A DNA stretch of 64,000 nt from Delphinapterus leucas (Eukaryota > Chordata > Mammalia > Artiodactyla > Monodontidae). The first letter of the stretch is position 1. Each line of letters opens with the position of its first letter. Below are positions 21,726-33,457 of the stretch, piece by piece. Where the stretch lies: contig NW_022098049.1 of assembly GCF_002288925.2 (NCBI RefSeq), positions 6,681,310 through 6,745,309 on the forward strand, given 5' to 3'. Position numbers and translations under genes: made by a program. The notes below the pieces were generated by a model. That model did not search any database, was not told the origin of the DNA, and worked only from the letters and a program-made list of their open reading frames with translations.

Positions 21726-21979
21726 TGGTGTAATATCTCCCAACAGACCCATTTGTGCCTTTATATACAAGGACAACATGGGTTTCTTAAAAGCGGAGTG
21801 TCCCATACATGCATGGCATGGTAAATACCCCAAGATTTCATGACTTCCTCACTGGCTTTCTATAGGGATAGGAAAAGAGTGTCTAAGTGTTTACCTTTAT
21901 TCCTGGTCAATATTGACTTGTGCTTTATTATTTAGATAGCATTTTACTCATATGTTTTTGCATGTTGTGGCTACTTCTC
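21726..21979. other. Unique sequence
   Basis: No gene or repeat recognised. Confidence 0.35.
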
Positions 21980-22295
21980 ATTTGTCTTTCTGATCTTAAG
22001 TATCACTTGCTCAGAGAAGTCTTCCCTTATGAACCTGTTTCAAGCAAGTCCACCCCTGCCCACTTATTCCCAAACACTGCATCTTGAATGTTCCCTTCCT
22101 ATTAATCACTGCATCTGTCATTATTCCATTACTTTGCTTATCTGTTTCACGATCGGCCTCTCTAATGCCATAGTATCTATTCTGTGGCCACAGGGACCCC
22201 ACCCATCCTTGTACTCCCATAGGCAATGTTTACCTTATATTTCACCCATCTGGCATGCTGCCAACTCAATGAATGCATTCATGAATGAATGAACA
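21980..22295 (+). repeat. L2 LINE fragment
   Basis: 'AAGTATCACTTGCTCAGAGAAGTCTTCCCTTATGAACC' and a terminal 'CAACTCAATGAATGCATTCATGAATGAATGAAC' mark an L2 3' region with its tail. Confidence 0.65.
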
Positions 22296-22660
22296 TTTTT
22301 CCACGTTTACTTTATCTACCAAAAATAGAAGGGGACTTGGATTTCAGCATAACCTGAAGCAAGTATCTCTCAATCTCTATTTCACAGAAGACAGTGATTT
22401 TTAAAGGAGGTTAAATAGTCTATGGACCCTGCAGTTGGGATTTGTGGAACAGAGAAAAATCAGGGCATTTCCAAAGCTGGTCCTTGTAAAAGGGATGCAG
22501 AGATGGGGGATGAGTTGGGACTGGATCTGCTGACTCAGGGCTTCTGTGCCCCATGGGGGCTGCTGTTTCCTGTTTCACAAGGGTAGGTGATAAGGCAAGG
22601 AGGGATGTAGTTAGGTTGGAGGGGACTCATGTCAAGGACTGAAGAGGAAGAACAAATAGA
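22296..22660. other. Unique sequence
   Basis: No gene recognised. Possible very old MIR trace near 22370-22430. Confidence 0.35.
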
Positions 22661-22664
22661 CTGT

Positions 22665-22823
22665 GACTCCTCACTCCCACCTTCCCTGACCTTGAAATCC
22701 TGGAGTCATCTTTCCCCTTTCCTTTTCTACCCTTAGGTCCTGCCAACGCTACATCAACAAATCTTATATCTGTCCCTTTCTCACTATCTTCATTCTCACC
22801 ATCATAATTCAGACCCTCATTTC
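22665..22823 (+). repeat. L2 LINE, left part (split by L1)
   Basis: 'CTTGAAATCCTGGAGTCATCTTTCCCC', 'CAACGCTACATCAACAAATC', 'CACCATCATAATTCAGACCCTCATTTC' match L2. The reading continues at 25801 after the L1. Confidence 0.7.
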
Positions 22824-25800
22824 TTTTTTTTTTTTAATTGGAGTATAGTTGATTTACAATGTTGTGTTAGTTTCAGGAGTACAGCAGAGTGATTCAGCTA
22901 TACACTTACATATATATATATTTTTTTAGATTCTTTACCCATATAGATTATTTCAGAATATCGAGAGAGTTCCCTGTACTATACAGTAGGTCCTTGTTGG
23001 TTATCTGTTTTATATATAGTAGTGTGTGTATGTTAATTCCAAGCTCCTAATTTATCCGTCCCCCCTCCACGTCTCCCCTTTGGTAACCATAGGTTTGTTT
23101 TTGAAATTTGTGAGTCTGTTTGTATTTTGTAAATAAGTTCATTTGTACCATTTTTTTTAGATTCCACATATAAGAAATATCATACGATATTTGTCGATTT
23201 ACTTCACTCAGTATGACAGTCTCTAGGTCCATCCATGTTGCTGCAAGATGGCATTATTTCGTTCCTTTTTATGGCTGAGTAATATTCCATCATATATATA
23301 TATACACCACATCTTCTTTATCCAGTCATCTGTCGATGGACATTTAGGTTGCTTCCACATCTTGGCTATTGTAAATAACTGCTGCAATGAACATTAGGTT
23401 GCATAAATCTTTTCGAATTATGATTTTCTCCAGATATATATACAGGAGTGGGCTATTTTTAGCTTTTTAAGGAACCTCCATACTGTTCTCCATAGTGGTT
23501 GTACCAATTTACATTCCCACCAACAGTGTAGGATGGTTCCCTTTCCTCCACACCCTCTCCAGCAGTTTGTAGACTTTATGATGATGGCTATTCTGACTGG
23601 TGTGAGGTGATACCTCATTATAGTTTTGATTTGCATTTCTCTGATAACTGGTGATGTTGAGCATGTTTTCATGTGCTTTTTGGCCATCTGTATGTCTTCT
23701 TTGGAGAAATGTCTACTTAGCTCTTCTGCCCATTTTTTGATTGGGATGTTTGTTTTTTGTTGACATAGAGCTGCATGAGCTGTTTGTATATTTTGGAGAT
23801 TAATCCCTTATTGGTTGCTTCATTTGCAAATATTTTCTCCCATTCTTTGTCTTTTTGTCTTGTTTATGGTTTCCTTTGCTGTGCAAAAGCTTTTAAGTTT
23901 CATTAGGTCCCATTTGTTTACTTTAGTTTTTCATTATGCTAGGAGGTGGATCCAAAAAGATATTGCTGTGACTTATGTCAGAGTGTTCTGCCTATGTTTT
24001 CCTCTAAGAATTTTATAGTGTCCGGCCTTATATTTAGGTCTCTGATCCATTTTGAGTTTATTTTTGTGTATGGTGTTAGAGAGTGTTCTAATTTCATTCT
24101 TTTACATGTAGCTGTCCAGTTTTCCCAGCACTACTTATTGAAGAGGCTGTCTTTTCTCCATTGTATATTCTTGCCTCCTTTATTGTAGATTAATTGACCA
24201 TAGGTGCATGGGTTTATTTCTGGGCTTTCTATCCTGTTCCATTGATCTATATTTCTGTTTTTCTGCCAGTACCATACTGTTTTGATTACTGTAGCTTTGT
24301 AATATAGTCTGAAGTTAGGGAGCCTGATTCCTCCAACTCTGTTTTTTATTCTCAGGATTGCTTTGGCTATTCAGGGTCTTTTGTGTTTCCATACAAATTG
24401 TAAAAATGTTTTTTTCCAGTTCTGTGAAAAATGCCACTGGTAATTTGATAGGGATTGCACTGAATCTGTAGATTGCCTTGGGTAGTATAGTCATTTTCAC
24501 AATATTGATTCTCCCAATCCAAGAACATGGTATATCTTTCCATCTGTTTGTGTCATATTTGATGTCTTTCATCAGTGTCTTATAGTTTTCAGAGTTACAG
24601 GCTTTTTGCCTCCTTAGGTAGGTTTATTCCTAGGTATTTTGTTCTTTTTGATGTGACAGTAAATGGGATTGTTTCATTAATCTCTCTGATCTCTTGTTGT
24701 TAGCATACAGGAATGCAAGAGACTTCTGTGTATTAATTTTATATCCTGAAACTTTACCAAATTCATTGATGGGCTCTAGTAGTTTTCTAGTAGCATCTTT
24801 AAGATTTTCTATGTATAGTATCATGTCATCTGCAGACAGTGACAGTTTTACTTCTTCTTTTCCAATTTGGAGTCCTTTTATTTCTTCTTCTTTGATTGCC
24901 AGGGCTAGGACTTCCAAAACTACGTTGAATAAACGTGGTGAGAGTGGACATCCTTGTCTTGTTCCTGATCTTAGAAGGAATGCTTTCACCTTTTCACCAT
25001 TGAGAATGATGTCAGTTGTGGGTTTGTCATATGTGTCCTTTATTATGTTGAGGTAAGTTCCCTCTATGCCCATTTTCTGGAGCGTTTTTATCATAAATGT
25101 GTGTTGAATTTTGTCAACAGCTTTTTCTGCATCTATTGAGATGATCATATGGTTTCTATTCTTCAGTTTGTTAATATGGTATATCACACTGATTGATTTG
25201 AGGATACTGAAGAATCCCTAGGATTCTTCAATCCCACTTGATCATGGTGTATGATCCTTTTAATGTATTGTTGGATTCGGTTTGCTAGTATTTTGTTGAG
25301 GATTTTTGAATATATGTTGATCGGTGATATTGGCCTGTAATTTTTCTTTTTTTGTGGTATCTTTGGTTTTGGTATCAGTGTGATGGTGGCCTCATAGAAT
25401 GAGTTTGGGAGTGTTCCTTCCTCTGCAATTTTTTGGAAGAGTTTCAGAAGGATAGGTGTTAACTCTTCTCTAAATGTTTGACAGAATTCACCTGTGAAGC
25501 CATCTGGTCCTGGACTTTTGTTTGTTGGAAGTTTTTTAATCACTGTTTCAATTTCAGTACTTGTGATTGGTCTGTTCATATTTTGTTTCATCCTGGTTCA
25601 GTCTTGGAAGGTTGTCTCTTTCTAAGAATTTGTCCATTTCTTCTAGTTGTCTATTTTATTGGCATATAGTTGTTTGTAGTAGTCTCTTATGATCCTTTGT
25701 ATTTCTGTGGTGTCAGTTGTAACTTCTCCTTTTCCATTTTTAATTTTAATGATTTGAGCCCTCTCCCTTTTTGTCTTGATGAGTCTGGCTAAAGGTTTAT
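22824..25800 (-). mobile_element. L1 retrotransposon, antisense, 5'-truncated within ORF2
   Basis: About 2.98 kb starting with a T run (tail), then the 3' UTR and most of the RT and C-terminal part of ORF2 in antisense. It sits inside one L2. The flanks share ACCCTCATTTCTT (22811-22823) and ACCTCATCATTTCTT (25801-25815), a plausible imperfect target duplication. Confidence 0.9.
23150..25800 (-). pseudogene. L1 ORF2 remnant: reverse transcriptase and C-terminal domain
   Basis: Readable pieces on the minus strand: 25591-25184 ([20 protein letters not shown], ..[27 protein letters not shown]: the RT fingers entry), 25187-24630 ([36 protein letters not shown], and the catalytic motif read as SADD instead of FADD at 24836-24825), 24572-24315, and 23687-23418 with the C-terminal Cys/Trp region ([15 protein letters not shown]). 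Frame shifts and stops separate the pieces and the endonuclease part is absent. RT activity is not expected. Confidence 0.88.
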
Positions 25801-26350
25801 CACCTCATCATTTCTTAACAAAACTACTACAAGAGGTTTCCACTCCAGTTTCTTCTCCAGAGTATCTGCAAGATAAGCTTGTAAAGGATAAATCTGATCA
25901 TCTTTCAGTGGCTTTATAGTGCTCACCAGAAGTGATAAAAAATATCTTAAGTACGGACGCACACACCCTTTAGATGTTGCCTGCAAGTCACCGCTTTCAA
26001 ACTTAGTTCCTTCTCTCCTTCCCCGTGGCCAGTCCCTTTAAATGCTCCATTCCTGACACAAAATAGGGCCTTTTCCTTAGTCTTCTCTTTGCCTAGAATG
26101 TTCCATATTTTTACAAGAAATGCCTCCTCCTTTTCTTCAAGATTCAGCTCAAATATGAACACCTCTGGGAAACCTTCCCCAAGGCTCCCTAGGGAGAGTT
26201 TATGGTTCTGTCCACTCTATTTGCTGTCTCTATGCCCCTGCTTGGTTGTGTGACTCTCCTGGTATGTGTTCTGTGTCTCTAACTCTCTCTCTCTTTCTCT
26301 CTGCCTCTCAGGGGGAAATAACATATGACATGACAGTTTTCCTGTGTCAA
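25801..26350 (+). repeat. L2 LINE, right part (split by L1)
   Basis: Continues the L2 that stops at 22823: 'GATAAATCTGATCATCTTTCAGTGGCTTTATAGTG', 'TGCCTAGAATGTTCCATATT', 'TTCAAGATTCAGCTCAAATATGAACACCTC', 'GGGAAACCTTCCCCAAGGCTCCC'. Confidence 0.7.
26281..26310 (+). repeat. (TC)n-rich tract
   Basis: An imperfect TC dinucleotide run inside the L2. Confidence 0.7.
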
Positions 26351-26689
26351 ATCTATCTTTGCCCTCCTACACAGTTACACTGTGCTGTGTTTCAGACTGC
26401 CAACAATCTCAGTATTCTTTTCTGAATCCTCAGTCCTGAGTATATCTCCTGGAACGCAATTTTTGTTGGAGGGAAAAAGAAGCAGAGGAAGGGATAAAAA
26501 AGAGAAGCAATTCAGGAAAGCAGTGTCTGTAGAAGTGAGTCAGATTGAATTAGTAGTGACCATGGAAATGGTTTTAATTGGCTACAGGGCCTGTGCTGAA
26601 TGGTCGAAACCAATAAGTCAGGGAAATTGATGCTGGAAATTGCAAAAGAGGCCACTGCCGTGGGTTGGATTGGTGGTGGAGAAGCTTTG
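26351..26689. other. Unique sequence
   Basis: No gene recognised; an 82-codon frame at 26382-26630 has no supporting features. Confidence 0.4.
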
Positions 26690-26900
26690 TAGTCTGAATT
26701 CAAATTGCTTTGTTTCCCTTTTAAAGCTTTGGGAAAATTGGGTATCCACTGAGTGCTTCCACCTCTTCATCTGCCAGCTGGGATAATAATATATTTACCT
26801 TGATTTTTAAAATTTAAAATATCCCCTTAAAGATACATAAATGAAATAAACATTTGTAAATTGTTTAGGTCAGTGTCCAGTACATAGGAAATAGTCAAAG
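26690..26900 (+). repeat. MIR SINE
   Basis: 'AGTCTGAATTCAAATTGCTTTG', 'CCACCTCTTCATCTGCCAGCTGGGATAATAAT', 'GTCAGTGTCCAGTACATAGGAAATAGTCAA' follow MIR order. Confidence 0.6.
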
Positions 26901-27124
26901 TTAGACTACATAAAAACCACAAGCAATGCTAAGATAATCAGACTGGGTCGTAACTCAGTCTTTTCACAATTGAGAAAACAGGCCAAGATGATGATTAGCT
27001 GCACTGGGATGGCAATAAGCTCTTCTTAATCGAAGCCCAATGTCTTCCTCTCAGAAATCACCACAGCCGAAAGGGCAGTGAAGGGGGGATAGGAAAGGGC
27101 TATGGAGAAGAGGACAGGATTAGT

Positions 27125-27245
27125 AATTAATAATTGTTACAGAGAAAGAAGCATGTACCAAGAGCTATTTCATTTGCTCCTAGCATCCACCCAAAGAAGG
27201 TGACATTATTCCAGCTTGGCAGATGTGGAAATCAAGGAAGTAGCC
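27125..27245 (-). repeat. MIR SINE fragment, antisense
   Basis: 'ACCAAGAGCTATTTCATTTGCTCC..' and 'GGTGACATTATTCCAGCTTGGCAGATGTGGAAATCAAGG' match the antisense core. Confidence 0.55.
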
Positions 27246-27419
27246 ACTTTCTGGAGGCTGAGGGGAGAAAATACTCAGTAGTGCTGCCATAAAGCCCTTT
27301 CCAGACAGGCTGGCCTGTGAAGATACAAACCCCATACCTGCTGTAAAATGCCAAATACTGGTGGGAAAAAAAAATGACTAGCAATGCAGTGGGTAATGAG
27401 AATACAACCTCTGAGTTAG

Positions 27420-27529
27420 TTAAGAGAAACATTATTCTAAGTCATTGTTGTAATAATTAAAAGGGAGAGTGGATTTAAGAGAAACATTATTCTAAGTCAT
27501 TGTTGTAATAATTAAAAGGGAGAGTGGAT
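27420..27529 (+). repeat. Perfect 55-bp tandem duplication
   Basis: The unit starting TTAAGAGAAACATTATTCTA and ending GGGAGAGTGGAT occurs at 27420-27474 and again, base for base, at 27475-27529. Surrounding sequence is not otherwise repetitive. Confidence 0.97.
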
Positions 27530-28924
27530 TGCAAAATACAAGTTGTTTCAAAAAAAGAACATAAATTGATAGTTGGGCTAGTTGCATAGTCCTGGTTTAT
27601 ATGTTAAAATGTACTCGCTTTGAATAGCTTCTTTGAAATGCACAAGGGAGAGAACAGAGTGTAACCGCTTTGAGAAGACTTTCTATTTCTTTTTGTTTTT
27701 TTCTTTTGTGTCTCTCAAAACTTTTTAGAAGTGTCTTTAGGAAAACTCAGCAGTTGACTTAGAAACCATCATTTTTTTGAAGCTCAGTAGGCATATACTT
27801 TCTGCATATTATTCAGAATTATTCTGTCTCCATCATTTATAAGCCCTCAAAGCATAAATCAATGTTATCACTCTCCTTCTAAAAGATACTGGTTTCTTAA
27901 TCCTTAGGCCACTTAGGGAAGTGTCCTGAAACCTGCACATGTAGAGTATTGCCAAAATACAGATTTAGGATGTTTGTTTTGTAGGTTATACCAGACTAAT
28001 GTATATGGAGTTATCTTTGAGACTATTAATTATCAAGTTATGTTTACTCCATTACTGAATTCCCAAGAGTGTGTGTGTGTGCAAAGTCATTTCAGCAGTT
28101 CTGGGTCTTGTTTCTTGGCCTCAGGTAACACCTTTTTTACGTTTGTTTTTCTGGAGACTTCAGTTAATAATGGGTTCACATATATCCCTGTACAAGAATG
28201 TTAAGAGCTAAGGCTACTTGGAAGAAATGCAGCAGGTGTCTATAAATAAGTAAGTTATGAGGGATACAGAGATTTGCTGCATGCTGGTGCATGGTTTTAA
28301 GCCTAACAAACATTTTGCCAGGTTCTTGTGAGGTCTCATGTGAACCGTGGCAGAGTATCCAGGTCATACCCTCAGTGGTACTGACAACTCTAAAGATAAC
28401 GAGTCAGAATAAATGAGGAAAACCATGTTGCAGCTAGTGCCTTAGTGCACATTCCTGGGGCCAGTGGGCTAACATTAGGGTTTTAAGGGCTAGAAATGGT
28501 TGCAAGTGTTTTCTGGAGAGATGAAGAGTGAGAAGCAGCAGAAGAGAAGGAGGAGCCTAGAGAAGCTGGACAGTGAATGAAGGAGACGGAACTCAATCAT
28601 GTGCAAGGAGGCTGTGGGTCAATGGTTAGAGAAATCTGTGGGTGGGGAACAGGGGTCTTTGACAGCAGAATATACAGGTCTCATGGGTTTAAGGGCTCAG
28701 ACCCATTCTGGGTGGGGTTTTTTTTTCATGTCTTTGAGTCAGTCAAAAACAGCTAACGCAATCTCCACAGTTTTTTTCAAATACTCCTTTTCGCTCTGTC
28801 ACTATGATACTCTATTCCTATAAATAATTATGAAATATCAATTGAATGGTTATCCTATAGACAAAAATAGAAGCATTCTACAAAGAGGTAAAGGGACTGA
28901 TATGAAAAACAACAGTATTTGGAA
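27530..28924. other. Unique sequence
   Basis: No repeat or gene recognised. Frames are below 80 codons. Confidence 0.4.
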
Positions 28925-29110
28925 TGGGGGGGGTTCAAATCCTAGTTCTGCCACCTACCTACAAGGTATTTGGTTTGGTGTTGGGTAAGCCATCTTTACC
29001 TCTCAGCCTGTCTATTCCCTTGTAGAATGATGAAGATTAAAACATACGTCATGCGTTTAGAACACTTCTGGAACACAGTGCACACTCAATCAATATTAAC
29101 TTCCTAACAT
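28925..29110 (+). repeat. MIR SINE
   Basis: 'GGTTCAAATCCTAGTTCTGCCACC', 'CATCTTTACCTCTCAGCC', 'CATGCGTTTAGAACACTTCTGGAACACAGTGCACACTCAA' is a near full-length MIR in sense. Confidence 0.8.
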
Positions 29111-30795
29111 TCAAATTCCCTCTACTTGGCTTTTCACTGATGTTAAACAAGTATCAATGGCAAGTTAATAAAGAAAACGTATTCACTGGTTTGCTTCAGT
29201 TGAATTTGGTCCTGAAGTTCTAAGGAAATCATCACAGTTAAACATTGTAATCTACAGCTAACATGCCAGGATGCTGTCTATTGATGAAGAGAAAACCGCT
29301 CTGTTTTTAAGGATGGGGCAGTAGAGAGAATTTATTGAGAGAAGGTTTTCTTATAACCTCTGCACAGTTCTAGAGTTTGAGGAACTAAAAGGGAGAACAA
29401 ACTGAACTTATAATGATTTCCCTCAAAATGCACTGCGAAGAGAAAAAAAAAAAGATTTCTTGAACAACTCTTATTTATAGGTAGACAGTCTTCAGACCCA
29501 AGAAACATAAACTCTCACGTGAGAGGCTAATACATAAACACCTACGATACACAGCCATTGAGGAAGCTTACACAGAAGTGGAGGAAATAGGCTCAAGGAG
29601 TCATGTATTCTGACCCTCCAGAAACCTTCAGCTCATGAAGGGATATCAACAAATAGATAAGACTCTGGAAAGTCTCACAAGCCATTGGCTACTGCCTTGT
29701 GAATACACTGTACCCACCTTTCACACCAGCGTCCTCTTCCTACTTTCTGAGTGGAGAAGAGGAAGATCCAACATCATCTGCATCCTCCTCTGCCCTGTGA
29801 AGTGGCTTTGTCATCAGCGTATTGATGGGGACCTCACTACCTCTCTAATTCTTCATAGTGCTTGGTTTTTTGTGGTGTCTACCTTTTGGTCCTGGTTAGA
29901 CTCCTAAAATATCAAAGATAAGAAAGGCCTTATGTGCAGTTTAAGTATATGCTAGTGAGCATTTAACAACCAGCTCCACAGTATTTTGTGTGTGTGTGTA
30001 TATTTACATTTATATATAAACATATATACTTTATGTCTATAAAGGATATGTAGCTCAAGGTAATAAATAGAAATAACGTTATTATAAATTCCCTATAGCC
30101 AAATGATTCTCACTGAATATTTTCAATGACTGTACTGAATGCTTCATTATAGCTAACCTATTTTCCAACTGACAAAAATATCAACCAACATCCATTTATG
30201 TTAATGAATAAGACAAAGTGAAACAACAAACTTGGTTGGAACTTCTTTCATTCATCAAAGACATTGAGTGCTTTCTTTTATGAATTGGATCATGGTTTTC
30301 AAATACTGGGAGAATATTTCCTTATTTTATGTGCAACTCAGCTGTAATGCCTATAGATATGACATTTTAACTTTAATCTGTATTATATTTTCCATCACTT
30401 TCATAAGTCAATACAATGAACAAAACAATAAACCAAACATTGATTTGTAGTATTTGCCGATTTTCATGGTGTAAATACTCCCATCTGGCAGATAGCAAGC
30501 TATAGAATGACCCCACTGAATGGGAAGCTGGGAAAAGATGGCAGTAGCACAGCTATTTTATAATATTTATTTCCACCATAGAGATGCAATAGCTATTCAT
30601 ATCCTAAAGAGAATAGATAAAATAGATGAAGTCGAATATTAGAAAATAATGAATTTGAGCACTTTATATTTTAACATAATATGTTAAATGTGCAGTCTAC
30701 AGTTTAATTGCCAGTGATGCTGTGTTTAAAACCAGCTCCCAGCATTTCTAAAAATAAACCCATCCGCTCTCAGATTGCACGTGGGCTCCAGCACA
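29111..30795. other. Unique, AT-rich sequence
   Basis: No gene recognised. A 90-codon plus frame at 29635-29907 lacks support. 29985-30030 is TG/TA-rich. Confidence 0.4.
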
Positions 30796-30799
30796 CTAC

Positions 30800-30960
30800 T
30801 GCTTCTATAAAGCCTAGGACTCAAACTGCTTGTTTTACAGATGAGAAATTGAGGCCTTGGGCGTAAATGAGAATGGTCCAAAAATTCAGTAATTTCACTG
30901 CTTTGGGTTAAGTCAGCAGAGCTATGGTATTTATTTGATTCTCATTACTACTTATTCTGA
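30800..30960 (-). repeat. MIR SINE fragment, antisense
   Basis: 'CCTAGGACTCAAACTGCTTGTTTTACAGATGAGAAATTGAGGCC' contains the antisense core 'TTTTACAGATGAGAAA.TGAGG'. Confidence 0.55.
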
Positions 30961-30994
30961 GTGCTCCTAAGTATTAACAGTTTGACTCTCCAAA

Positions 30995-31130
30995 CCTCAG
31001 CTGCTTTCTGTATTTTACAGAAGTAGTATTTCCAAAATGATAATAATTCCCAAATAATAAAGTTGTTATAGGGAATAAAGTATATTCCAAATCAGTGCTG
31101 CATAAATAATGGTTATTATTATTAATAGAA
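30995..31130 (+). repeat. MIR SINE fragment
   Basis: 'AACCTCAGCTGCTTTCTGTATTTTACAGAAG', 'GATAATAATTCCCAAATAATAAAGTTGTTATAGGGAATAAAG', 'AATGGTTATTATTATTAATAG' are the MIR core and tail. Confidence 0.65.
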
Positions 31131-31714
31131 GGTTATTACGAGCAACAAAGGCAACTCGAATCCCAGTTCCACGTGACAACCCTTCAGATATCTGTAGACA
31201 GTTCTCACATTCCACTAAATAAAATCATCACTAAACTGTACAACCCAAGCCCTTTCAAAATCTCATTATTCAACTTGTGCTAGGCTTAGCACTTGGTGCT
31301 AGTAATACAACTTCTAATTAGAGTAGTTGCCCTCTTTGATCTGACCGTCTACAATTAAAAGAAGTGTCTTGAATTTGTTTGGTTTTGCTTTTTGTCCACA
31401 TCTAGAATTAGTTTCAAGTCTGAGCAGCATTTCAAGAATGGCACTGACAAGCCAGAACGTGTCAAGAGGAGGCTTTTATGATAAGGGATCTAGAAACCCT
31501 TGTAATTTCAGAGAGCGTTGAAGGAAGTGGGCCTGTTTGTCCTGGAGGAGAGAAGATGAGGAGAGAAGATTTGAAAAGAATTAGATGGAAAATCACATAA
31601 AACAGAGAGCTTATTTGACTGACTGCCCCTGGTTGTAATCCCAATTTGTCATTTATGTCCTCATTGAGTTTTGTGAAAATGAAATATTGAATGAAAGAAC
31701 GCACAAGTGAATAA
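31131..31714. other. Unique sequence
   Basis: No gene recognised. A 100-codon minus frame (31764-31462) overlaps the MIR edge and has no family features. Confidence 0.4.
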
Positions 31715-31915
31715 ATGTACGAGCCACAAATAATGTAAGCACTGCTTAAATGAAATTGGGCCATTTACTATAGTGTCTTGAGCCTGAATTTCCTCATTGG
31801 TGACAATGGGATGACAGCAGCCTCTTCGATAGGTTGTTATAAAAACTGGTTATATAACAGAGCATTTGCCACATGCCAGACACTTGATAAATGGTTGGTT
31901 GCTATCCTTATTCTT
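31715..31915 (+). repeat. MIR SINE
   Basis: 'GAGCCTGAATTTCCTCATTGGTGACAATGGGATGACAGCAG', 'GATAGGTTGTTATAAAAACTGG', 'CCACATGCCAGACACTTGATAAATGGTTGGTTGCTATCC' match the MIR core and 3' part. Confidence 0.7.
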
Positions 31916-32062
31916 GTTCTCTAGCTTTCCAACTACCTGATCATCACTTCCCTCAAAGAACTGAGGGGAAACAGGGAGAGAGCTAGGCAGTAAGTTCCAG
32001 GGGTCTGTGGGCAGCAGAAAAAGTCACATATTGGAAGCTCTGACTTTATAAAAAGTTTTGGG

Positions 32063-32355
32063 GGGCTTCCCTGGTGGTGCAGTGGTTGAGAATCTGCCTG
32101 CCAGTGCAGGGGACACAGGTTCGAGCCCTGGTCTGGGAGGGTCACACGTGCCGTGGAGCAACTAGGCCCGTGAGCCACAACTACTGAGCCCGCGCGTCTG
32201 GAGCTTGTGCTCCACAACAAGAGAGGCCGCGACAGTGAGAGGCCCGCGCACCGTGATGAAGAGTGGCCCCCGCTCGCCGCAACTAGAGGAAGCCCTCGCA
32301 CAGAAACGAAGATCCAACATAGCCAAAAATAAGTTAATTAATTAATTATTTTAAA
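32063..32355 (+). mobile_element. tRNA-derived SINE, long CHR type
   Basis: The head GGGCTTCCCTGGTGGTGCAG has A and B boxes (GGTTCGAGCCC is a perfect B box). The long 3' body includes 'CGCAACTAGAGGAAGCCC' and 'AACGAAGATCCAACATAGCC', and the tail is TTAA-rich. More diverged than the short SINEs. No clear target duplication found. Confidence 0.88.
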
Positions 32356-33287
32356 AAAAGGAGTGAAGTCTTAATACACACAACAATTTGGATGAATCGC
32401 CAGAGAACTATGCTGAGTTAAAAAAAAGCTAATCACAATTTTAAAAAAAAAAGTTTTTGGAAGGAATAGGGGAGGTGCACAGAAAAGTGCTGTTGGGTAA
32501 CATGACAGGCTTAAGTGGCCAAATGGCTTACCTGTGATTCCTACATCTCTAAACCTATAACGAACTTCAGTAAGTCTCAAAATATAATATTATGAGATAG
32601 ATTTCTTCTGAAGGCTGGTGAGAGACGGAGTATACACACCCATGTCCATACACGGGTCTGAGATATTTGGGAATGGTGACAAGGGAACTGCATGTAAAAA
32701 CTGAAAAGTTACCTCCTAATATCTATCCCTTGACAATGTGTGTTCATCTAAAAGATTATTTTTGATCCTCTCTAGTATCTGGCTAAAGAGATAAAGGCAG
32801 AATTATTTTCTAGAATTTCTTCTAAGACTCCTTTAAAAAGAATCAATAAGGTTTTTGTTTTTTTTTTCCCTTTCACTTTTTAGGAAATCTTTCTTCTGGT
32901 CTACAACTAGGATTTGATGCCTGGAGTTCCAGCAGCAGCATTCTGGGAACAGGAAGTGACACTAGGAATGGAAGGAGTTGCTGCTTACCGGACAGTCACC
33001 ATCCTACACTGAAATGTAGGACCCTCTTTTACATGACAGAGAAAGGTGCTTTATCCAGTTTCCAATCCCTATTACAATATCAGACATGTTCAAAAGTTAG
33101 GGAGAGGACTCAACACTTTTCCTAATGGTTGAGTCCTAGAGCATTAAGACAAAGTTACCAAAATCTCTAATGGGCAGAGAGGCCCCAAGTGATACCTGAG
33201 TTCATTAATAATTAACAGTGGGGAATTTGACTCCTAAGCCCATGAATACTAATCAAGTTTCTTAAGTGTCTATATTAAAAATACAGA
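32356..33287. other. Old L1-like trace and unique sequence
   Basis: 32370-32430 ('AACAATTTGGATGAATCGCCAGAGAACTATGCTGAGTTAAA') resembles an old L1 3' region in sense. The rest, to 33287, is unassigned. No gene seen. Confidence 0.4.
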
Positions 33288-33359
33288 GGAGAGAAACCCG
33301 CTGACTGACTCACGCCTTTGGCCACATCAAATTATCAGGAATTTCCCGAACCAGAGATT
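33288..33359 (+). repeat. Short dispersed segment, copy A
   Basis: Starts GGAGAGAAACCCGCTGAC and ends CCGAACCAGAGATT. It aligns to 41039-41107 with few differences, mainly C-to-T or A-to-G changes, several at CpG sites. Flanking sequences do not align. Family unknown. Confidence 0.65.
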
Positions 33360-33379
33360 TTACCATATGGCCACTTCGT

Positions 33380-33457
33380 TTATAAACAAACATTTATGTA
33401 CCGTTTATTATGCACCAGGTACTATTCTAAGCACTCAAACAGTACTGATGCATAGAA
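33380..33457 (-). repeat. MIR SINE, left part (split by L1)
   Basis: 'AAACATTTATGTACCGTTTATTATGCACCAGGTACTATTCTAAGCACT' is an antisense MIR 5' reading. It resumes at 39022 with 'CACAGAATTGTCATAACAACCC'. Confidence 0.75.
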
